A DNA stretch of 64,000 nt from Deltaproteobacteria bacterium (lineage in GTDB: Bacteria > Desulfobacterota > JAFDED01), in assembly GCA_019310535.1 (NCBI GenBank), contig JAFDED010000008.1, positions 20,693 to 84,692 of the forward strand, in the 5' to 3' direction. Both the position numbers and the translations under genes were made by a program. The notes under the pieces were generated by a model, which saw only the letters and a list, made by a program, of their open reading frames with translations, was not told the origin of the DNA and did not search any database. Every line of letters starts with the position of its first letter. Position 1 is the stretch's first letter. Below are positions 7,511 through 15,906 of the stretch, piece after piece.

Positions 7511-8092
7511 GTTCAAATTAATATTCTCGCACTATACGGCTCCCCGCGGGAAGGGGGGAACACGGATATCCTCATGGACGAGCTCACCAGGGGAGCCGAA
7601 GAAGCCGGCGCCCGGGTGGAGCGGGTCTACCTCCGGAAGCTTACAATCTCTCCCTGCCTGGAAATTTACGGCTGCATGGACACGGGAAGGTGCGTGATAC
7701 GCGATGACTTCCAGTACCTGTATGAACAAATTGTTTCCACCCACGCGGTTGCACTGGCCTCCCCCATTTTTTTCTATACCGTAAGCTCCCACACCAAGAT
7801 CATGATGGACCGCTGCCAGGCCGCTTTCGTGAACAAGTACTGCCGCAAAGAAAGGATGTCCGAGAACATGCGGCCGGGGATATTCCTCTCCGTCGGGGCC
7901 ACAACAGGCAAGCTGCTGTTCGATGGAGTACTGCTTTCGATACGCTACTTTTTTGACGCCATCGACGTGGAGCTTAAGGATACGGTCCTGGTGCGCGGGG
8001 TGGATGAAAAAGGCGCCATCCGCCGACGTCCCGACACACTTCAAGAAGCCTTTGACATAGGGTTGCGATTAAGAAAAACAATCAGTGCGTGA
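7511..8092 (+). CDS. Flavodoxin-fold NAD(P)H-dependent FMN reductase without a canonical start
   Basis: The frame encodes INILALYGSPREGGNTDIL near its beginning, the FMN phosphate-binding loop of this family. A cysteine motif (SPCLEIYGCMDTGRCVIRDD) and SPIFFYTVSSHTKIMMDR follow, so it is a flavodoxin-like reductase of about 190 residues. No ATG, GTG or TTG is available between the in-frame TGA at 7496-7498 and this loop. The first ATG (7574) would remove the flavin loop. A GTG at 7509 is one frame off. Either a rare start (ATA 7502, GTT 7511) is used, or one base has been lost. The start given is therefore nominal. Confidence 0.7.
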   Translation, partial: VQINILALYGSPREGGNTDILMDELTRGAEEAGARVERVYLRKLTISPCLEIYGCMDTGRCVIRDDFQYLYEQIVSTHAVALASPIFFYTVSSHTKIMMDRCQAAFVNKYCRKERMSENMRPGIFLSVGATTGKLLFDGVLLSIRYFFDAIDVELKDTVLVRGVDEKGAIRRRPDTLQEAFDIGLRLRKTISA

Positions 8093-8237
8093 TATTATAT
8101 TTCCTGCGAATCAGCTTCGATAGCAACTGACAAGCTCAACGATTCCGGATAGATTCCGCTTTTTCACTTCAACAGGCTCTTGGAAATACAGGAGTTTCCC
8201 ATAAAAGGGTATTGATTTGCTAAAAGGTATTTGATTT

Positions 8238-8260
8238 TATAATCTCAACGGGAGGTGTTG
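8238..8260 (+). promoter_or_regulatory. -10 box and ribosome site before the substrate-binding protein
   Basis: A perfect TATAAT lies at 8238-8243. TTGATT at 8212-8217 is the nearest -35 candidate but at an over-long 20-base spacing, so the -35 is uncertain. GGGAGGT at 8250-8256 is a good ribosome site for ATG 8263. Confidence 0.45.
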
Positions 8261-8262
8261 AA

Positions 8263-9591
8263 ATGAAAGGTAAATCCTTGTTTTTCATCGTTTTTTCTCT
8301 TTGTTTGGCTTTGATCTCATTTGAAAGCTATACGTTTGCAGAGGATGGAGTGACCCAGGACTCCATCCTTATCGGAATGACCGGGCATATAACGAAAAGT
8401 CTGACGATGCCCGAGGAGACCCTGGGCATTAAGCTCTATTTGAAAGAGATTAATGCTAAGGGTGGTGTCCATGGGCGCAAATTTAAATTTATCGAATATG
8501 ATGATCAGAATAAAAAGAAGTTAAAAAAAGAAAACCTTATAAAGCTCATCGAACAGGACAAAATTTTTGCAATACACTTTACAGGAGGAACCCCAACGGC
8601 GTTGATGGTTATGAAATACGCGATGGATAAAAAGATCCCTTTCACTTTCCCTCATCAAGGAAGTGATGCTCTGGCGGGGAAGAAATATATTTTTACGAGC
8701 TATCCTTTTTACAGCAAAGAGACCGACATTATGATGAAGTTTCTCGTTACCACACGTAAGTTTACACGGATCGGATTAATTTATGCCGATAATGCTTACG
8801 GAAAGATATTTTTAAACGGCGTCAAGAGGAATTGTGAAAAATATGGAATTGAGATGACCGGCGCTGAACCTCTTAAAGAACGAGATCCTAAAGACACAAG
8901 TGGGCCCATGTCCAGGTTGAAGGCGAATAATACCCAGGCCCTTATCATGGCCCTCTATGTGAAACAGGCCGCGGCGGTATTGAGGGCAAGGAAACAGATC
9001 GGATGGGATGGGGTTACGTTAGTTTCCATCCGGAAACTCAAAAATTCATTCTCAACTCTTATGGTAAAAAGTTGAAGATGGATAAAATTGCTTGTAATAT
9101 CAATAACTTATATTATAAAAAACCCTTCTCTCCTCATATGAAAAAAGAAAAAGTGGAGTTTCCGGATGAACACTACGTTAGTATCCACAGGGCCGTTGAC
9201 GGATGAGAAGTTTTTGAACGTGGGAGGAGGACTTGGGGAAGGTGTTATCGGCATGGCCCTCTATCCCGATCCTCAGAGAAGCACGAAGTCCTCAATTGTG
9301 GAGTATCGAAAAATTCTTGAAAAATACTACCCGGGCCATGAACCTAATCGATACAATCTCTATGGCTATCTGTATACTAAACTGTTTGTGGAAGGGATTA
9401 AAAGGGCGGGAAAAAATCTCACCAGAGAGGGATTTATCAAATCAATGGAGAGCATCAAAAACTGGGAAAGCGGCATTATTCCTCCGGTGAGCTTCTCAGA
9501 AACGGACCATCATGCTCAGGATGAAGGATTCATCGTTGAATTAAAGAAAGGGGTGTTTCAACCTTTAACGGATTGGATCCTGGTGGATTAA
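8263..9591 (+). pseudogene. ABC transporter substrate-binding protein (branched-chain amino acid type), interrupted
   Basis: The gene encodes a signal peptide (FFIVFSLCLALISF) and a Peripla_BP_6 domain of the Leu/Ile/Val-binding type (DSILIGMTGHITKS...GIKLYLKEINAKGGVHGRK). Such proteins deliver small solutes to an inner-membrane ABC importer. No permease or ATPase gene is nearby. The frame is broken by TGA at 9073-9075 and again at 9139-9141, inside a 159-bp insert. Removing it rejoins the same frame to give WDGVTLVSTGPLTDEKF, a family-typical continuation, and a 389-residue protein. The AT-rich composition differs from the thiamine genes. Confidence 0.85.
9015..9187 (+). mobile_element. MITE-like 159-bp insertion with terminal inverted repeats
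   Basis: A 13-bp perfect inverted repeat, CATCCGGAAACTC (9027-9039) and GAGTTTCCGGATG (9156-9168), bounds AT-rich sequence. It is flanked by 14-bp direct repeats differing at one base: TACGTTAGTTTCCA (9015-9028) and TACGTTAGTATCCA (9174-9187). The unit length of 159 is a multiple of three, and deleting one unit restores the host gene. There is no transposase inside. The direct repeats look like a target duplication, although the right one starts five bases beyond the inverted repeat. Confidence 0.7.
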
Positions 9592-9657
9592 CTTTCCATG
9601 ATTGATGAGTAATTTGAGATTGTTCAACACTCTTTTTGGCTTTTGATTTTGACATTA

Positions 9658-9722
9658 TACAGCGATCTCGAAGTGTAAAAGGCATTCATGACACGCGGCA
9701 CGTACGTCCCGGCCGTGTAATA
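9658..9722 (+). repeat. Dispersed repeat R3, copy A
   Basis: The sequence AGCG.TCTC.AAGTG.AAAAGGCATT.ATG followed by an imperfect ACACG...CCGTGT hairpin matches 52218-52282 in the same orientation. It lies in the 255-base gap between the substrate-binding gene and the sirtuin gene. No gene is seen here. Confidence 0.65.
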
Positions 9723-9846
9723 TCAAAGCCGGAATGGCCATGCCGCGGTTTCAGTGGCAAGTAATGGAGAGCTTGATTTTGGAAAAAATGGGGCAATGCC
9801 TCGTAATATGCGGGATCGCCGAAATCATCCGAGGTGAACATCAAGC

Positions 9847-10650
9847 TCAATGGCGCCGGTTATCCCCTATCCGCTGTTTCAGACGCTCCACAATCAGAGG
9901 CAGTATTTTGCCTGTCTGTCCGCGGAGACTCACTGTACATGAGGCGGTGAGAGGACTTTCGTAAAGGTTCACCTCAATCACGCTCCCTCCCCGGCGCAGG
10001 ATCATTTCCGGAAAAGATGCTGCGGGCTGGACGGTGGCGGAGGTACCTGCCAGTATCATGCAGTCGCTTCGCCCCACTTCCTCCATGCACCGATCCAGGA
10101 CATCAGCGGGAATGGGTTCGCCGAACATAACCGTGTCGCCTTTCAAGACATGGCCGCATTGTGGGCAAAGGGGAGGAATCTCATCCAGGGGAACCTCTTC
10201 TCTTGGGAAGCGGGATATGCACCTTATACAGCGCACCAGCCGATAATTGCCGTGAATCTCGGCGATATTGCGGGAGCCGGCTGCGATATGAAGGTTGTCT
10301 ATGTTCTGTGTGATGAGGAATTTGAGCACGCCCATGGATTCCAGCTCTGCAAAGGCGTAATGGCCTGGATTGGGCGTTGAACGTTCCAGAGTTTCATTAA
10401 GCTCGCGGCGGTAAGGAGGCGGATTGATCCGTTCTTTCCAGTGATCTCCGGGGTTTTTCATGAAACGCTGGTAGCCATCCATAGGCGGCTCGCCGTACTT
10501 GGTCCACAGTCCGCCCGGGCCTCTGAATGGCGGGATACCGCTTTCCACCGACATACCGGCACCTGTCAGGGCTATGCTGTATCGTGCCGAAGCAAGAAGG
10601 CCGGCCGCGGTATCGATCTTCTGGTTCAATTCCATGTCATTCCCACCCAT
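9847..10650 (-). CDS. cobB: NAD-dependent protein deacylase (Sir2/CobB)
   Basis: This 267-residue sirtuin removes acyl groups from lysines using NAD+. It shows the NAD-binding GAGMSVESGIPPFRG at 30-44, TQNIDNLH at 114-121, the catalytic His133 in IHGNY, and zinc cysteines 141, 144, 162 and 165. All catalytic features are present. The first ATG is preferred because AAAGGA lies just upstream. A second ATG at 10635 would also keep the domain intact. It is the last gene of a minus-strand row with the NfeD-like, pcnB and DUF72 genes, 156 bases after the NfeD gene. Confidence 0.92.
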   Translation of the reverse strand: MGGNDMELNQKIDTAAGLLASARYSIALTGAGMSVESGIPPFRGPGGLWTKYGEPPMDGYQRFMKNPGDHWKERINPPPYRRELNETLERSTPNPGHYAFAELESMGVLKFLITQNIDNLHIAAGSRNIAEIHGNYRLVRCIRCISRFPREEVPLDEIPPLCPQCGHVLKGDTVMFGEPIPADVLDRCMEEVGRSDCMILAGTSATVQPAASFPEMILRRGGSVIEVNLYESPLTASCTVSLRGQTGKILPLIVERLKQRIGDNRRH

Positions 10651-10806
10651 CGTGTATTTCCTTTATGCAAAAGCGGCGGGTTCAGGTGCTGTATCCCTGG
10701 ACTCGTCCACGAGAGTATGCGCCCTGCAGCGCTTGCGTAATAACACAGCGCCCGGCTATACTCGCACGGCACTATGTTGCAATGTTTCTTCAATGCCCGG
10801 TCCGTA

Positions 10807-11208
10807 CTATCCGCCCAAAGACTCATCTACCCTCTTTACATGAACGCTCAGACCCACAACCCGGGCAACTTGGATCTCTTCCCCCTCTTGGATGGGATCA
10901 TCGGAAAAAGCCTGCCAGACTTCCCCGTGGACAAAAACCTTTCCGCGGGGGTTGAGCGGGGTCAGAGCTTTCCCCCTTTCCCCCACAAGCCCTTCTTTTC
11001 CTGTTGCAGGTTTGCGCTGCATGGCCCGGAAGACCAGCCAGCCAATGAAAACAGAAAAAATGCAAATCCCTATGATAGCCACGGTGAGTACGGGCCGAGA
11101 CATGTTCAACGGGCTGAAACTATTCAAGAAATACAAGATAAAAAGGTCGTCCACCATAAAGAAAAGGCTCAACCCGATCAAGAGAAGAGCCGAACGCGGG
11201 TTCATCAC
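10807..11208 (-). CDS. Small NfeD-like membrane protein
   Basis: The 133-residue protein has two N-terminal membrane helices (about 6-28 and 41-63) followed by a short OB-fold-like domain. That domain has the family pattern GERGKALTPLNPRGKVFVHG and a closing VVGLSVHVKRV. NfeD proteins partner with stomatin/SPFH or ClpP-like membrane proteases in membrane quality control. No such partner is adjacent, so this is a stand-alone copy. The gap to pcnB is 71 bases. Confidence 0.8.
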   Translation of the reverse strand: MMNPRSALLLIGLSLFFMVDDLFILYFLNSFSPLNMSRPVLTVAIIGICIFSVFIGWLVFRAMQRKPATGKEGLVGERGKALTPLNPRGKVFVHGEVWQAFSDDPIQEGEEIQVARVVGLSVHVKRVDESLGG

Positions 11209-11279
11209 ATCATTCCTTGAGCCTGTGGGCTTCGCCTCAGTGGCGGGGGATATTCGTTACTGCACATTATGTGCCTCCT

Positions 11280-12536
11280 TTAACTTAAGTTTCTTCCCCT
11301 GCGACGCCTATAAAGAGCCCGTCTTCTGCTCTTTTTTCTCACAGGTCTGAGGAACTTCTCGCCAAGCAATTTCCACCTTTGAGTATTGTCCACGCACATA
11401 TCGCCCTCGGGAATCATATTGCGGGATCGGGCGAAAATCTCGCACAAAAGCAGGGCATGATCAATTTCCTGGCGTTTTTTGAATTTGTTCGGCATGGGTT
11501 CTCTTTGCAGGGAGCGCATCATCCGACGCACCATTACCATCATCTGATTTATCTTGCCGAAGTCGCTTCGGGTGGGCCTGACCCAGGTGAAGAGGTCTTC
11601 CAGCACCCTTTTGATCAATTGGCCGGTGTCTCCGGAGGATTCCTGTTCCATGGCATCAAGAATGACGGGGCCCGAAAGTGTGCTCAACAAAACGCTTACG
11701 GGAAGCTCCACTTGCCGTTGCCGCAACTCATCGAGCAGTTCCAGCGCCCTCCAAAAAACGCTTGCGGCGTGGCCGGTGCTGCGGATGAACCGATCCATCC
11801 CCGGGAAAATGGTCTTCATAAGCCCCGTATCCATCCACAGATTAAAAGTGCTCCGGGAGTAGCCTCCTCGCAAATCTTGAAGCATTTCCTCCAGAATCCG
11901 ATTCGGCGAAGCCAGCAGAATCTCTTTACTGAGCCTCTCAAGAGCATCCCTTGTGTTCGGATGGATGACGAAACCGGTTCGAGCAGCATGTCGGCATGCA
12001 CGGATCATGCGAACAGGGTCTTCCCTGAAGCGAATGTTCGGGTCGCCGATTGTCTGGATAATACGGTTCTGCAGATCCTTTATCCCGCCGACATAGTCGA
12101 TGATGGAGAAGGTGGCGATATCATAAAACAGGCCGTTGATGGTCAGATCGCGTCGGAGGGCATCCTCTTCTTCCGTGCCGTACGTGTTGTCTCGCTTGAG
12201 TAGCAGGGTTCCATCGGGCGGAAGATCCGGATTGCGGCGCAATGTGCTCACTTCAACAATATGGTTATCCCTGAACCGGATAAGAGCCACGCGAAATCGG
12301 CGCCCCACAAGCACACAATTATTGAACACCCGGCGGATTTGCCCGGGGGTGGCATTGGTGGCAACATCAAAGTCCTTGGGCGTTTTCCCCAGCAGGAAAT
12401 CTCTCACACATCCGCCCACCAGATAAGATTTGAATCCTAAGCGATGGAGGCGGTACAAAACCTTGAGGGCATTGGAATGAATGTTTTTCCGCGAAACAGG
12501 ATGATGGCTTCGTGAAACAATCAGCGGGTAGTTCAT
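11280..12536 (-). CDS. pcnB: Poly(A) polymerase I / CCA-adding-type nucleotidyltransferase
   Basis: The 418-residue enzyme adds 3' adenosines to RNA and so marks it for decay. It has the class II nucleotidyltransferase head SYLVGGCVRDFLLGKTPKDFD, then NATP.QIRRVF and LVGRRFR, which in this family point to PcnB rather than a CCA enzyme. It ends in a basic tail (KKSRRRALYRRRRGRN), also usual for PcnB. ATG 12536 gives the family N-terminus MNYPLIVSRSHHPVSRKNI. The TTG start at 12566 would overlap the DUF72 gene and is less likely. Confidence 0.9.
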   Translation of the reverse strand: MNYPLIVSRSHHPVSRKNIHSNALKVLYRLHRLGFKSYLVGGCVRDFLLGKTPKDFDVATNATPGQIRRVFNNCVLVGRRFRVALIRFRDNHIVEVSTLRRNPDLPPDGTLLLKRDNTYGTEEEDALRRDLTINGLFYDIATFSIIDYVGGIKDLQNRIIQTIGDPNIRFREDPVRMIRACRHAARTGFVIHPNTRDALERLSKEILLASPNRILEEMLQDLRGGYSRSTFNLWMDTGLMKTIFPGMDRFIRSTGHAASVFWRALELLDELRQRQVELPVSVLLSTLSGPVILDAMEQESSGDTGQLIKRVLEDLFTWVRPTRSDFGKINQMMVMVRRMMRSLQREPMPNKFKKRQEIDHALLLCEIFARSRNMIPEGDMCVDNTQRWKLLGEKFLRPVRKKSRRRALYRRRRGRNLS

Positions 12537-12555
12537 CTTTTTCCGGAATGTCAAA

Positions 12556-13467
12556 TCAGCAAGCAATCTCGTTCAAATGGGGAAATGTCTTCAGGACGGT
12601 TTCCGCAATCCTGATGGGCCTGCCGGAAAGGAGGAACTGAAGTTGATGGGCATTGCAAATGGCCTGGCCCCGGAAGTGGTTATTGGTAATGACGTAAACC
12701 TCGCGCGCACTTTTTACAACCAAAGCCACTCGCCGTGCCCATTCTTGCAGCTCGTCCATTGAGTACAGATAATCGTACCGCTCATCCCGGCCCGCACCAT
12801 TGCGAAACCAATCGGCATAATTTCGCCCGTGTAATCGAATATAGGCCACGCGCCACGTAACCCGAGCCGAAGGGCCCATGGATCGTACAAACAGGGGCTG
12901 GTCAATGTTCACAAAACCGATTTCCCGCCTGGAGAGAAACCGGTAAAATGCGGGAGTGTTCCATGATGAATGCCGTACCTCCACAACCAATGGATACCCT
13001 CCAAAACGATCCAGCAGTTCCGCAAGTCTTTGCCTTTCATTTACTAAGTTTTTAAACGACCATGGAAATTGGAGCAGGAGGCAACCCAATTTCCCGTGTT
13101 CTTGAAGAACGTCTATAGCATCTCGATAAATGCCAACAACCGTCTCGTCGATATCAGTCTCTCTCTCGTGGGTGAATCCCCGCCATAATTTAATCGTAAA
13201 GCGAAAGCGGTGATCATGGGCGACCCGACGACACCATTCTCTGCAGTGGCTCAATGCCGGCGGGCGGTAAAAGGAGCTGTTCACTTCCACTGTAGAAAAA
13301 TAGCGTGAAAGGTACGTCAAGGGATGGAAACCTCGCCCTGGAGTGGAAGGATAGACTCTTTCTTTCCAATCCGCATAAGACCATCCTGCCGGGCCGATAT
13401 GAATCTGCTCAAGTTCGTCATTGCTCAGGATGGCCTCCCCCCGGGAAGGTGAGGTGTCTTGGGACAT
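12556..13467 (-). CDS. DUF72 (YecE-like) family protein
   Basis: The 303-residue TIM-barrel protein shows the family features IGPAGWSYADWK near the start, YFSTVEVNSSFYRPP, and the late AYIRLHGRNYADWF. DUF72 proteins have no firmly established reaction. ATG 13467 (MSQDTSPSRG) is chosen because longer starts run into the upstream membrane-protein gene. The stop lies 20 bases before the pcnB ATG, so the two are likely co-transcribed. Confidence 0.87.
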   Translation of the reverse strand: MSQDTSPSRGEAILSNDELEQIHIGPAGWSYADWKERVYPSTPGRGFHPLTYLSRYFSTVEVNSSFYRPPALSHCREWCRRVAHDHRFRFTIKLWRGFTHERETDIDETVVGIYRDAIDVLQEHGKLGCLLLQFPWSFKNLVNERQRLAELLDRFGGYPLVVEVRHSSWNTPAFYRFLSRREIGFVNIDQPLFVRSMGPSARVTWRVAYIRLHGRNYADWFRNGAGRDERYDYLYSMDELQEWARRVALVVKSAREVYVITNNHFRGQAICNAHQLQFLLSGRPIRIAETVLKTFPHLNEIAC

Positions 13468-13471
13468 GAGT

Positions 13472-13777
13472 TCAATCCTTGATGAACAGCCAGTATGCGG
13501 CCACAGCTCCCACAAAGGCAATAATCCCCAAGAAGAACAGTGGAATCCTCATGTCGCCAGCTACATCCGTGCTCACCAGCACAAAAACCTTGATCACCAC
13601 AATGGATACGACAATGAAGTCTATCGCTGCTATAATCTTCTGTCTCTTGAGCACGGCCCAGATCATCACTATACCGGCAACACCCCAGAAGTAAGGACTG
13701 TACACCAGTACTTCAGGCGGGTGCTGATCCATGAATTCCCTTAATTTCAGCCAATATGTATTAAACAGTTCGCCCAT
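13472..13777 (-). CDS. Small three-helix membrane protein, unknown
   Basis: The 101-residue protein begins MGELFNTYWLKLREFMDQHP and has three predicted membrane helices, at about 25-42, 46-67 and 75-97. A GGAGG ribosome site lies eight bases before ATG 13777, which rules out the longer frame to 13825. Its stop is four bases upstream of the DUF72 start. No family was recognised. It is the first gene of the minus-strand row. Confidence 0.7.
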   Translation of the reverse strand: MGELFNTYWLKLREFMDQHPPEVLVYSPYFWGVAGIVMIWAVLKRQKIIAAIDFIVVSIVVIKVFVLVSTDVAGDMRIPLFFLGIIAFVGAVAAYWLFIKD

Positions 13778-14194
13778 CGCCGGCTCCTCCGCCCTGATAT
13801 CGGCTATTAAAAGTTGATGGATCACTCCTCACTGTAATTATCTTTTTTAACTGCAGTACCAAATCATGTATATCCTCAGGTCTTGCAACTTCCAGAGCCT
13901 GTTGAGCGCGGCATGAATAAATGAATAAATAATGAAACCTATAAAGAAGTTGCTTTATAAAAAATAACAAATTAAGCAAAAAAATAAAAGAAAAAAGAAA
14001 CCACCACAAGAAATCTCTATAATACTATGTTACCATCCGATTCCAAGCCCTGGGGAAAAGCCATGCGCAAACACAATTCCGGATACCGCACAGGCTCTGC
14101 ATTTAAGCTTGACACTATACTAAAATTGGAATAAATTAAAAAAGATATACTTACACAACTTCCTGTGTGAAGACTGATTAAGGATGGGTCTTCC
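13778..14194. other. AT-rich divergent intergenic region
   Basis: This 417-base stretch separates the minus-strand row from the plus-strand GerMN/EF-G/gsp block. It is strongly AT-rich around 13915-14020, with many short A-runs, and carries the plus-strand promoter at 14109-14137. No convincing gene is present. Confidence 0.6.
14109..14137 (+). promoter_or_regulatory. Sigma70-type promoter before the GerMN gene
   Basis: A perfect TTGACA (14109-14114) is separated by exactly 17 bases from TAAATT (14132-14137), a four-of-six -10 match. It lies 57 bases upstream of ATG 14195. Confidence 0.65.
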
Positions 14195-14797
14195 ATGAAA
14201 ATTAGAGCGAGGGACCGGGTAAAAGCGGGTCGACGGTTTATGACGTTGCCGTTGGCACTCATTCTCCTTGTCGGTCTTGGGGCTATTGGCTTTTTGTTCG
14301 GCATACGGGAGCAGGATGTTCCTCGTCCCCCTGTTTCATGGAAGAACTTCTTGCAAATAGAGGAAAAAACGGACGCCGTCCTCTCCTTTGCCGATGAACA
14401 CAGCATGAGATTGATCGCCGAGCACAGAGCCATACCCCTGAGGGATGATCCGGCGGAGATGGCGGTGGAGCTGATCGGCGCGCTCCTGGTTGGGCCCAGG
14501 AATGGGGGGAGACCAACCCTTCCCCCCGGGACGCGGTTGAGGGCCCTGTACGTGGCTGCGGACAATACTGCTGTGGTGGATTTCTCCCAAGATCTGGCTG
14601 GCAATCATCCAGGGGGGGTGAATGCGGAAATATTGACCATCTTTTCCATCGTGAACACGCTCACCCGTAACGTGCCCCAGATCAAAAGAGTAAAGCTCCT
14701 GGTGGAAGGAGCAGAAATTGAGACCCTTTCAGGTCACGTGGATTGTCTCCGGCCCTTCTCCCTTGCACCGGCCTGGCTGGAGGATGGTCAATCATGA
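14195..14797 (+). CDS. Membrane-anchored GerMN-domain protein
   Basis: The 200-residue protein has one N-terminal membrane helix (about 17-39), then a periplasmic GerMN domain (about 60-190). The recognisable core is LRALYVAADNTAVVDFSQDL followed by SIVNTLTRNVPQIKRVKLLVEG. GerMN domains occur in spore germination and other envelope proteins and are thought to bind envelope components. Sporulation is not implied here. AAGGA lies just upstream of ATG 14195. The stop overlaps the next ATG as ATGA, so the two genes are translationally coupled. Confidence 0.82.
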   Translation: MKIRARDRVKAGRRFMTLPLALILLVGLGAIGFLFGIREQDVPRPPVSWKNFLQIEEKTDAVLSFADEHSMRLIAEHRAIPLRDDPAEMAVELIGALLVGPRNGGRPTLPPGTRLRALYVAADNTAVVDFSQDLAGNHPGGVNAEILTIFSIVNTLTRNVPQIKRVKLLVEGAEIETLSGHVDCLRPFSLAPAWLEDGQS

Positions 14798-15840
14798 AGT
14801 TCGAACCCAGATTGATGGTGACAGGCATCGGAAGCCTTCCGCATAAGTCGCCGGAGAGGGCTTGCGAAGTTATTCTGGAGAATGTTCCCGAGGCGCCTTT
14901 TTGGCCGCAGCTCCCCAATTTGAATTTTCTGGAAAGCATGTGGGTGCAATTCTCTCAGGGAATGCCCGGCCTTGTCGTCCTGGAGGACGAAAAAAAAGTC
15001 TTTATAGATCCGGGAGATGATTACCCGCCGCAGGTGGAACAGTTTTACCAGTATCTGGAAGCGGGAAATTTTGATGCTTTTGCGATAGATTTCGACCATG
15101 CGCGGGGCTTGAAAACGATGACGACTTTGCTTCAGAGGAATGCCCCGGAGTCGCTCAAAATGGTGAAAGGACAGGTCACCGGCCCTATAAGTATGGGGAT
15201 GGTCCTCACTTATCCGAATCGAAAGTCCTTGCTGTACGACAGCACTGGGGCAGATATAGTGGTTAATCTGGTGAGGGCCAAGGGCATCTGGCAGGAAAGA
15301 TTTCTACAAAGTGCTTTTCCGGGAGTCCCCACACTGATTTTCTTTGATGAGCCATATCTTGTCTCTATGGGATCGGCTTTTTTTAACGTGAGCCGGGAGG
15401 AAGTGATCGGGTACCTGGATACCTGTTTCGATGGGCTGGAGGGACTTTCCGGTATTCACTGCTGCGGCAACTCTGATTGGTCTGTGCTCCTGGATACGCG
15501 GGTGGACGTGCTGAACTTTGACGCATATGGCTTCGGAGAGACAATTTCCCTCTATCCCGTTCAGGTGGCCAGGTTTCTTTCGGAAGGCAGGTGTCTGGCA
15601 TGGGGCATTGTGCCCACGGGTGAGGAAGCCAAAGACGAATCAGCCGCAAGCCTTGTGGATCGGCTGGAAAATCACATTGATGCCCTGGCCTCACGGGGGA
15701 TAGAGCGGGACCGGATTTATAAACAATCCTTTATCACCCCCTCTTGCGGAACCGGGGCGCTCTCGACGGAACTGGCGGAGAGGGTTTTTCAGCTCACCCA
15801 TGAGGTTTCGGAGAGTCTGCGAGAAAAACATTTCCAGTAA
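14794..15840 (+). CDS. MetE/UROD-superfamily protein, core-MetE-like
   Basis: The 348-residue TIM-barrel protein resembles the C-terminal catalytic half of cobalamin-independent methionine synthase. It has GIGSLPHK near the start, KGQVTGPISMG at 125-135, the zinc-ligand region GIHCCGN at 220-226 (His222 with Cys223/224) and PSCGTGAL at 316-323 (Cys318). It lacks the N-terminal half of MetE, so it is either a short methyltransferase using another methyl donor or a UROD-type corrinoid methyltransferase. The substrate cannot be set from sequence. The start overlaps the GerMN stop by four bases. Confidence 0.75.
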   Translation: MKFEPRLMVTGIGSLPHKSPERACEVILENVPEAPFWPQLPNLNFLESMWVQFSQGMPGLVVLEDEKKVFIDPGDDYPPQVEQFYQYLEAGNFDAFAIDFDHARGLKTMTTLLQRNAPESLKMVKGQVTGPISMGMVLTYPNRKSLLYDSTGADIVVNLVRAKGIWQERFLQSAFPGVPTLIFFDEPYLVSMGSAFFNVSREEVIGYLDTCFDGLEGLSGIHCCGNSDWSVLLDTRVDVLNFDAYGFGETISLYPVQVARFLSEGRCLAWGIVPTGEEAKDESAASLVDRLENHIDALASRGIERDRIYKQSFITPSCGTGALSTELAERVFQLTHEVSESLREKHFQ

Positions 15841-15906
15841 AGCGGAATCGAATGGGACACAGTCCTCCCGGCTGCGTCCGCTATATACAGGAGACGCCGA
15901 GAAGCC

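Noticed and set aside
9073..9141. Stop-codon readthrough or selenocysteine at TGA 9073 in the substrate-binding gene
   Set aside because: A second in-frame TGA follows at 9139 and the surrounding residues do not fit the family. An insertion explains the break better.
12537..12566. TTG start extending pcnB
   Set aside because: It would overlap the DUF72 gene. The ATG at 12536 gives the family N-terminus.
13761..14009. 82-residue minus-strand open frame upstream of the small membrane protein
   Set aside because: It overlaps the start of the better-supported gene, lacks a ribosome site, and arises from AT-rich sequence.
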